From Chionoecetes opilio (taxonomy: Eukaryota > Arthropoda > Malacostraca > Decapoda > Majidae), in the NCBI GenBank assembly GCA_016584305.1, contig JACEEZ010011002.1:21001-85000 (forward strand): a DNA stretch of 64,000 nucleotides, written 5' to 3'. Every line of letters starts with the position of its first letter. Position 1 is the first letter of the stretch. Below, piece after piece: positions 56,115-64,000 of the stretch. Position numbers and translations under genes: made by a program. The notes beneath the pieces were generated by a model. That model worked only from the letters and a program-made list of their open reading frames with translations. It was not told the origin of the DNA and ran no database searches.

Positions 56115-56965
56115 TAAAATTTTTCCGTAGATAACAGTCAAGTCCCCATGCATATGTCGCCAGGCGCCAAATATTACGAATTAACTTACTACTGATTTTT
56201 AGTGCCACGAAGATGTCACAGTGTTTAAATCATGGGTTATAAACTCTCGTTTCATGTTGTTTTTTTGATATGTATCTCAAGAAGACGGTTTCAAATTTTA
56301 CCCCCCGTTTTTTTTTTCGTGCGACGCGACAGCGGTCGACACTCAGTAAAAACCTAGATGGCGACGACTGTTAGTAGCCACTTTGAGATATTTTTTTAAA
56401 ATTTGTTTATTTTTTAAACCATAATATGAAAAAGATGAAGACACAAAAAACACAGACTCCCGATAGCCCCTTCTAAATTTTCCCGAATCATGGTGTAGAA
56501 ATGTATGTATTCGCCACCCCCCCACGTTCTGTAAACAGAAAAAAAAAAATTGTCCTGGCGATTTTCGTTATCACGGGACATTTTCAACCCCGATTTGAGG
56601 AAAGTTAGAAGGGGTATCTGGAGATAGGGCATTTTTTTGTCTTCATCTTGTAAGTATGGCTTATAAAGAAAAAAAATTAAAAAAATATCTACAAAGGGCT
56701 ACCAACAGTAGAGTCCCATCAATTTTTTTTACTGATGTCGACCGCTGTCGTGTCGCCCGAAAAAAAAATGCGTAGCGAAAAAATTGAAAAACCCTCTATA
56801 CTTGCAGTACAAAACAAAAAAAAAACGCGAAACAGGGTAGATTAACAGTCATGATAAAATACGTGTATATCTTCAGTGGACTAAAAAATCAGTAGTGATG
56901 CTATAATTCGTAATATATGGCGCCTGGGGTACTGCAGGTGGCGATTTTTTTTATCTACGGTACAT
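56115..56965. mobile_element. MITE family P, two tail-to-tail diverged copies
   Basis: A forward copy (about 56115-56590; CCGTAGATAACAGTCAAG start) abuts an inverted copy (about 56595-56965; ends ATCTACGGTA). Both have many homopolymer differences from 39302-39787. Confidence 0.65.
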
Positions 56966-57059
56966 TTAGTCGACAGAAGAAAATCTCTTAGAGTTCAAGT
57001 TCAGCTATGACTTTTTTTTTTCTTTAAGTGTATATATGAGAGGATAGGTTATATATTTT

Positions 57060-58450
57060 TATAAGCAATAAAAGTTGGTTTTGGCTCTTTTTTTCTTCAC
57101 CACATTAAAAGGGGGGAAATCCCGGGTGGTTTAACGGGGGGAAAGGGGGGAAAAAACAGAACAAAGGTTTAGGAACCATGATCTAAATAAATAAAAAAAC
57201 CGAATTCCTATGGAAATAGGAGAATTTTTAAAGAAAAAAGGACACAAATCTCACACTCATTTCAACCACACCCATCCCACCACTTATTTCTCACACCCCT
57301 ACCTCACCCCTTTATCAACACCCCTACCCACCACTTTTTACTCACACACCATAAACCCCACCATCTTTTTCCCCACCCATACCTCACCCCTCTTCTCACA
57401 ATCCATACTCACCACTCATTTTCCACATCCATCCCCACCACTCATTACCCACCAAACCAACCTCACCATCATTACTCACACATCCTACCTCCCCATCATT
57501 ACTCCCCATCCATACCTCACCACTCATTTCTTAACATCCATACCTCACACTCATTTCTCACACATCCTACCTCACCACTCTTCTTTCCCACATCCTTTCC
57601 TCCCCCCATCATTACCCCACATCCATACCTCACCACTCATTACTCCCCCATCCAAACCCAAACCCCACCACCATTACTCACACATCCATACCTCAACCCC
57701 CTCTTACCCACATCCCTACCTCACCACTCATTTCCCAATCCACCTCACCACCATTACTCCCATCATACCCCACACTCTTACTCACACATCCTCCCCCCCC
57801 CCATTACCCCCACATCCATACCTCACCACCATTATCACACCCTCATTATTACCACATCATTCTCACCATCATTATCCCCCATCCATTAAACCCCACCCCT
57901 CATTTCCCCACATCCTACTCACCACTCATTTTTCCCACACTCATTACCACTACATACCTCACCATCATTACTCACAATCCATACCTCACCACTCCCTTTT
58001 CTCCCCCACTCATTCCCTAATACCTCACCATCAACTCCCACCTCATTTTTTACCCCACTATACCCCACCACTCATTAATACCACATCCCTACCCCACCAC
58101 CATTACTCTCACACTCATACCTCCCACTTTTAAACTCACTCACCACATACTCGTCGAAAAAACCCTGATTGACGTACTATTTTAAAAAAAAACTTTTTTG
58201 TTTGAAATCATTTTAAAAAGTTTATTAAGTAACTGATAATATAAAAAAACCTAAGTAAAAGTCGCCAAAATAACTACCAAAATGAATGTCAGTTTGGGTG
58301 CCTTCGTATATCAATGTTCTTTACGTACATGTTTTTTTTTACTTTTTTATTAAATTTTTTTATTATTTTATCTATTTTTCTATTCATCGGGGACCCTTAA
58401 ATGCCCGGGGGCCTAAAGGGTACAGCCTCATTAACCCAATGTAAATCCGC
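57060..58450. repeat. Repeat unit B (second copy of unit A)
   Basis: Same left part, minisatellite (57245-58145) and tail as 53291-54960, in direct orientation. The 307-residue Thr/His/Pro-rich ORF over it is an artefact. Confidence 0.75.
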
Positions 58451-59256
58451 CACTGGCCCCTGGTTCACACGGTCCCCGAGTTTTTCCAGCGAGTTGACTC
58501 GCAATCGGCTTTCACCCTCCGGTGCGAGCTGGAGCTATAAAAAACCAATCTTTTGGGGAAGCGGGCCTACACACCCACCCCCCCATCCACTTGCTAAGGG
58601 AGACAGTAATTTTTTCAGTGAAAAAATCCCCGGTAAAGAGGGGCCCGGGGGTCGAAAATCCGGCTCAGATTGGTCCTGACGCTATAACCCACCGAGCTGT
58701 CCAGGTGGGTTGTTGGTATTTTATTTTATTAGAGGATTGGCCCAAATGCAATTTTTTTTTTTAGTTTATTTAGTAATCATAATAAATGCTTGGGGGGTCG
58801 ATATTTGAATGGATTTCCAGAAGGGGTTTTTGGGGTGTTTTTGGGGTATATATATATTTAAAATATATATATATTTATTATTTTTATATAGTTTGGTTTT
58901 TTCTTGAGATAAACTTGACATTTCAGGGTGACAAAAACCCGCATTCTTTAAATTTTTTTGGCAAGTTTCGCCAAAAGGGTTGGCATCACAGGTAAAAATA
59001 GTTAAAAATTTTAAAATTTGGGAAAGCAAAAAACGAACATCTAAAAAATTATTTCTAAAAACAATAAAATATTTCCCATTATCCCAAAATTTCTAATAAT
59101 AAATAAAAAATAATTTTTACTTAACGGGCCTTGGTGTGTATGCTGTCTGAGTTGGGGAGGACTGAAAGAACAAAAGTTTCGTGGGGAACATTTCAGCTTG
59201 TGTGGGGCTATCGAACGAGAGTCGGGCAAACGAAAAGTGAAGTCTTTGAGTATTGT
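58451..59256. other. Unassigned, noisy
   Basis: GCCACTGGCCCCTGG and a weakly tRNA-like stretch near 58650-58710 were noted but not supported. AT-rich runs dominate. Confidence 0.35.
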
Positions 59257-59476
59257 GTTGGTGTGAAATGACTTGGTTATTAAGATCAGGGGACAGATGC
59301 TTGATGTGTATGGATTCTAATAATTAGTGTCACTAGGGTAGTGTGCCTTGGATAGGATAGGAATGACTTTAGTATCCTATCCAAGGCACACTACCCTAGT
59401 GACACTAAATTATTAGAATCCATACACATCAAGCATCTGTCCCCTGATCTTAATAACCAAGTCATTTCACACCAAC
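59257..59476. repeat. Near-perfect long palindrome (102-nt arms, 15-nt loop)
   Basis: GTTGGTGTGAAATGACTTGG through GCCTTGGATAGGAT (59257-59358) is the reverse complement of 59374-59476, with essentially one T-run length difference. The loop is AGGAATGACTTTAGT. Weaker pairing continues outward. Non-coding. Confidence 0.92.
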
Positions 59477-59514
59477 TACATATACTCAAATGACTATCAC
59501 TGTTTCGATTGTGA

Positions 59515-59572
59515 AAAATTGGAACAGTCGCCGATATCGGCGACAGTTCCTATCGGCGACAGTTCCAGGTAC
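59515..59572. repeat. Family Q motif cluster
   Basis: GGAACAGTCGCCGATATCGG and CGACAGTTCCTATCGGCGAC form the reverse complement of about 48358-48415. The family Q core is absent here. Confidence 0.75.
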
Positions 59573-60215
59573 CATATAAAACAGGTCGTGACCTTGCTTC
59601 CCCCCACTCCAATCATTCCACTCGTATAGGTTGTGTGAGGAGCCACTGTAACGGCGTGGGTACCACGTGGGAGGCTGTGTGAGTCCTCCTTCCCCCTTGA
59701 TACCAGGGTATTGTAAGTATGTTGTAAAGCTTGTTTTTTTTTATGCATTATTGGTTCACCGATGTCGGGTGGGCTGTATTTACGGAAAGTGAGAGTAGGA
59801 GGGAAGTAGGTGATGAGACTCAGTAGAAGCGCTCTTTTGTGATTGGGATGATAACGTTCAGTAGAAGCGTTGTGTTATGTATAGAGACTCAGTTGGAGTA
59901 CTCTTGTGTTATGGTATAGACGCCCCAGTAGAAGTGCTCTTAAAGGTTGTTTTTGTGTGTTGAGGCTGGAAGTTTAAAGAGAGACGGAAAGTGAGAGAGT
60001 GAGATTTGTAGCGTTGCGCGTGGTATTCCTATCTGCGAGTCTTCTGTGACCGTGCATTCAAGTGTTTATCTGTTGTACCCAAAGGAATTTGGAGTTAAGC
60101 GTGTTAATTATATAAGGATTTCATATGTTGATCTTGTTTTAAATATCCTGAATTAACTTAATTAGACCCACGTGTCCCTGGGGCATGGCCTGGGGTGGCG
60201 ACCTTGTGTCACCGA
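59573..60215. other. Unassigned; minor tandem motif
   Basis: The phrase CAGTAGAAG(C/T)GCT with variants recurs four times between 59820 and 59940 at about 40-bp spacing. No gene. Confidence 0.4.
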
Positions 60216-60319
60216 CCGTGACAGTGTGTACATGCGTGTGTGTGGATGTGTGTGGCGTGTGTGTGTGTAAGTGTTTTGTGCATGTGTGTGTTTTGGTGGT
60301 GTGGGGTGTGCATTGTGTG

Positions 60320-60354
<35 letters not shown>

Positions 60355-60410
60355 TGTGGTGTGTGGTGTGTGTGTGTGGTGCATGTGTGTGTGTGTGGGG
60401 TTGTGTGTCT
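60216..60410. repeat. Degenerate (TG)n microsatellite
   Basis: TGTGTG with GCG, TTT and GGT interruptions; Cys/Val-rich frames are artefacts. Confidence 0.9.
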
Positions 60411-62480
60411 GGCAGTCTGGCCTGCTTCTGATCACATCAGGTGGATGGGCCCTTGGGACCAGGTGTTTAAAAAGGGGGAGTTGATCTCATGGGATTTCCA
60501 AATTCCCCGTCTAGCGGATGATAAAGGCGAATTTAGCATGGCCATCAGTGTTTTGTACGTCCTTTTACCGAAGATGGTCAGCCACAAAAGCACCCAAGGA
60601 AAGCTGTAGGTTTCCCCCGTTACGGGGTTTGTGGGAGGAGTTTTATATTAGTTTTGGTTTTGACAAAAAGAGTTATCCCAAACCGTTTTATGCATTTGTA
60701 TAAGTAGGGGGGCCCACCCTCTAAAACCCCTCGCCCTAAAACGTTACCTTTTTTCTTTTTTCTTTGGGGGACCTCTTACATTTTAAGTTTCGTCCCACAT
60801 AAAAAAAATTGTGGGGTTACACTCATCTGGCAAAAAATAAAAAATAGGGGAACCCCAGCGTTCATTAATGCTTTGTTTTAAATTTCTACGATGATATAAT
60901 GTATTTTGAGAAATGATATGTTTCCCAAAATCGGGAACTGCAGTACGGGTTGTTTTTTATGGAGAAAGTAATTGCATTTTTGCGCTAAATTTTCTTTTTC
61001 TATGCGTCTTAAAACCAATGTTACTTTTGTTAAATGAATTTGAATAATTTTTTAAATTTGGGAAGAAAAAAACTATTTTAGAAGCATGTACAAAAAATTA
61101 AATTTGAAGCCACAAAAACATGTATAAATTTTAGGGAAAATTTACAGGCTTTAACGGGATCATAAAATTAAATTAGTGGCCCCCTTATAACTTTATTCAC
61201 CCGAACCCTTAAAAAATGTCGTGAAATACATTATAAAAAGAGGAGGCATTACATAACTTTCCCTTTAAAAACCCAGATTGGGAAAACCTCTACTTTGCTA
61301 ACGTGTGCTGAAAAAAAAAGTCGCTTGGGGGTCGTGGCTATTTAATTATTCCCTGAATCTTTTGTCTGGCACGGCCGGCGAGGGGGAAAAGGGGGGAAGA
61401 TGGTTGCAAATTGCTTGCTGGGGGAAAATGGGAGAGGGGGAGGGAAAAAAAGAGGGAGGGAGGGGAGGGAGAGGGCTGTCTGCATTGGTTTGGGACCCGG
61501 GGGGGCAGACCCTTAGAGAAAAATTAAAGGGGACGGTGTTTAGGGTTAACTAAAATTCCTCTATTTTTACCCAAACAAACCCTCTCCCTCCCCCTCCCGT
61601 CCCTCCCGTTTCCCCCCCCCCCCCCCTCGCCCCGGGGTGGGCACCAAGGTACAACACAACAAATTTAAATACATATTTAGAAAACCCCTTTTCATAACAA
61701 ACCCGGGACGCCGCCCCTATTTCAGAACTTGATAAAGTAAACGAGGGAAAAATGAAAGGAAAAAGGGAATTTTCATAGTGATATTATATTTTTTCTTCTC
61801 TTTAAAATGATAGTTATTTAAATTTTACTGATAATTACCAAGGAATAGTGTCTGTAAGCAGTATGTGGGGGAGGGGAGAGGGAGGGAGAAGGAGCATAAA
61901 TCTACTCGCACTAACCTTTCAATCACAAACACAAAGGAACGTTCTAGCATGAAGAGGAAACAACACACACACTACCCACGCACGCATTGCCTCCAGGGAC
62001 AGTTTTTTTTCAAAAACTCAATTACCTTGGGGGAAAAAATTTTGGGAAATGACACGAAATAGGGACATATGCGGATACAGGAAAATACCCGGTAGGTCTC
62101 ACGGCTTCTTGTAGCTTCCTTATTTGCTTATGTTCTTAACCACGAGAGGACATCCAACCTGATCACTGTGGATGACCCTGAGAACATCCACCTTATCATT
62201 CTGGTGGTTCCCCTAGTCCCCAGTCATCCACACGACCTTTGTGTATGAAACCAAACTGGATGAAAAGCGAGCCCAATTTCCCTAAAAACCCTCGTGTGAC
62301 AGGTTTGGGTTTACAAATTTTTACCTGAAGGGATTCCCGGTTTTGTGGGGGGGCCCAAAAGGGGGCCCCTTCAATCTCCACGGGCTCGCTCGACGAACCC
62401 CCGGGCACGAAAGACTTGCGAGTCATCCAGTCGGTTTCCCATTTTCAGCCGATTTTGGGGGGGCTGAAACTCCAAAATCG
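60411..62480. other. Unassigned sequence with long homopolymers
   Basis: No coding domain was recognised. A G-rich/A-rich stretch (about 61380-61480), a C run (about 61610-61626) and the SINE-like tail (GTAGGTCTCACGGCTTC at about 62091) are present. Many short frames end at homopolymers. Confidence 0.4.
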
Positions 62481-62970
62481 GCGTGGTTGGCTCGGGTTGC
62501 CGTAGTTAGGCGACTAATTGGCAACTAGTTTGCGACTATCGTCGACAGTCACGGACAGTCGCCGACTAATTCGAATTAAACCGCCGATATTGAGTTGCCG
62601 TCATGCGACGACATTCGCCGACAGTCGCAACATGACGCCAACCAGGGTTGCCGTCATGCGGCGACTGTACCCAGCCGTGCCACGACTGACACCGGATATG
62701 GCAAGCCCCTCCACCGATCGTAGTCGGCGTGGTTAGCCGACGGTTTGCCGTAGTTAGGCGACTAATCGGCGACTAGTCCGCGATTGTCAACGATAGTCGC
62801 AAAATTTTAGGGTATTTGAAAATTTAAAGGTCAACTTTTGAGTTTGGCGTCATGCCCCGCCCATTTGCCAACAGTTGCAGCACGACGCAAACCCACGGTT
62901 TCCGTCATGCTGCAACTGTTCCCAGCCGTGCTGCGACTGACGCCGAGTGGTTGAAGATGTGGGCTGCGCT
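62481..62970. repeat. GTCGCCGAC / TAGTCGCAA motif cluster
   Basis: Iterated GTTGCCGTCATGCGGCGAC, AGTTAGGCGACTAAT(T/C)GG and CCAGCCGTGC(C/T)(A/G)CGACTGA motifs repeat two to three times, both at about 62500-62705 and 62735-62945. It appears as two diverged copies of a unit of about 240 bp. No gene. Confidence 0.6.
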
Positions 62971-63083
62971 CTGGCCCATCCCCCACACCACTTTTCAACC
63001 TTCGCTTGTGTAGTGAACAACGCCACCGATGTCTGTCACACTGTTGTCCACACACTTGTCTACCTTGACTGAGCCACAAATAC

Positions 63084-63085
63084 TC

Positions 63086-63118
<33 letters not shown>
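63084..63118. repeat. (ATA)n microsatellite
   Basis: About ten AAT/ATA units. Confidence 0.95.
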
Positions 63119-63119
<1 letters not shown>

Positions 63120-63269
63120 TGACGATGATGATTTTATTATCAACCGAAGGCATACAGGGAAATCAACAACAACTTAATATACAGGCTTAATGTGCCTCCA
63201 GATGTTATTAATTGAACACAATAACTACAACATGGTGATAACAATCGCCAAGGCACTAAAGATACTGCA

Positions 63270-63910
63270 GAAGCAGTAGGGGGGCGCGCCACATTTCCTA
63301 CACCATGTATACTGCGCATTTCCTACACAGCACATCTACAAATTTAGCAGATTTTAGAGTCGTGACATATTTCCTACAGAGATACAACATATCTCCTACA
63401 CACAGTAGGTGTAGGAGATATGCTTAACACTTGTTTTTGTGTAGGAAATATGACCGCCTATTATATGATTTCGGAGGTACCGGAATCCAGAGTTGTCTTC
63501 GTAAACCACTGCGTTGAAGCGGATGTTCCCCTCAATACTAGCCATGGAATGAGTAGCCATGCTTGGTCCAGGAACAGTGGAGTACAAGGCTCCGAAATGC
63601 CGTCTGTCCCGACGAATGGAGAAAAACCTAAACTCGACTCATGTCTGAATGTGAACGATATTTGTCTCTCTGTTTTGGTTGCTCCATAATAATGCGCAGA
63701 AAGGACATATAACAAGCTATAAAAAAAAAATATGAGAAGAATATATAAACGACAATGTAAGAATAAATGTAAGAATATATAAAATAAGTACTTGTTGACT
63801 GGTCAAGGTCGTCAGGAGTGTAGTGAGCCAGAAGCGCAGAGTACAGAGGCGCCCCACTAATATAAGGGGGTGTAGGAGATACGCTGTATCCTTGTAGGAA
63901 ATATGTCACT
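63270..63910. repeat. Array of ATTTCCTACA motifs flanking a 440-bp core
   Basis: ATTTCCTACA, or its complement TGTAGGAAAT, with the variant TGTAGGAGATA occurs about eight times, mostly clustered at 63290-63450 and again at 63868-63903. GTGTAGGAGATA(T/C)GC followed by TTGT(G)TAGGAAATATG borders both sides of the core as a direct repeat. The ORFs in the core show no domain. Confidence 0.55.
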
Positions 63911-64000
63911 ACTTGATGTTGATGTTTGATGTTTGAAGAATTTCGTCAGTTATCGACGCAGCTGAGATGGATTCCACTGTAACCAGACAGCTCTCTCTCA

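Noticed and set aside
57210..58133. 307-residue His/Thr/Pro-rich ORF
   Set aside because: Runs over the CTCATTACTCACAC minisatellite in a low-accuracy region; irregular and without homology.
58640..58710. tRNA-like segment
   Set aside because: Only a partial B-box resemblance; no pairing acceptor or D arm could be drawn.

Overview
The window looks like nuclear DNA from an arthropod, most likely a decapod crustacean. Genes have GT-AG introns. TTAGG-type (GGTTA) pentamers, the arthropod telomere motif, are scattered through it. TG, GA, TGG and TA microsatellites are abundant, and RTE, hAT, PIF/Harbinger, Mutator-like and TTAA-target transposons are densely nested. The species cannot be named from the sequence alone.

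Layout. 1-2.6 kb: GGTTA-rich inverted repeats, a tRNA-derived SINE and a hAT-type MITE with a perfect 8-bp target duplication. 2.6-5.1 kb: the one convincing host gene, a five-exon SLC16 (monocarboxylate transporter-like) membrane carrier on the + strand. 5.7-6.7 kb: a 5'-truncated RTE-like LINE with an 11-bp target duplication. 7.2-16.2 kb: a composite of inverted repeats interrupted by an almost intact Buster/ZBED-type hAT transposon (8789-12748), which itself holds a smaller hAT MITE. 16.3-22.1 kb: MITEs, hairpins and four copies of a repeat with a conserved short reading frame. 22.9-23.7 kb: an eight-finger C2H2 zinc-finger ORF on the - strand. 24-28.6 kb: a LINE scrap, one candidate orphan exon and a Harbinger-like element with a Myb/SANT fragment and a nested Tigger-like MITE. 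29.7-30.9 kb: a TTAA-flanked element with an acidic ORF. 31-36 kb: a TGG microsatellite, LINE and transposon-protein remnants, and a second hAT MITE split by a Mutator-like element with a 9-bp duplication.

38-43.6 kb: several MITEs and a full-length RTE-like LINE (40233-43590, - strand, 11-bp target duplication) with several frameshifts. 45.2-47.5 kb: a Harbinger-like element carrying a MADF-domain fragment and about 36 copies of a 30-bp GGTTA-containing minisatellite. 47.6-53 kb: an RNase H fragment interrupted by a TCGCCGA-rich element, then a large palindrome split by another hAT-like element that carries a coiled-coil ORF. 53-62.5 kb: diverged second copies of the preceding repeats whose differences are mostly homopolymer changes and dropped bases, so this stretch may be poorly polished assembly. 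62.5-64 kb: more short-motif arrays.

Apart from the SLC16 gene and possibly the zinc-finger ORF and one orphan exon, almost all recognisable coding sequence belongs to mobile elements, most of it frameshifted or truncated. There is no operon-like cooperation. The biology on display is repeated insertion of elements into elements, whose order can be read from the target duplications.
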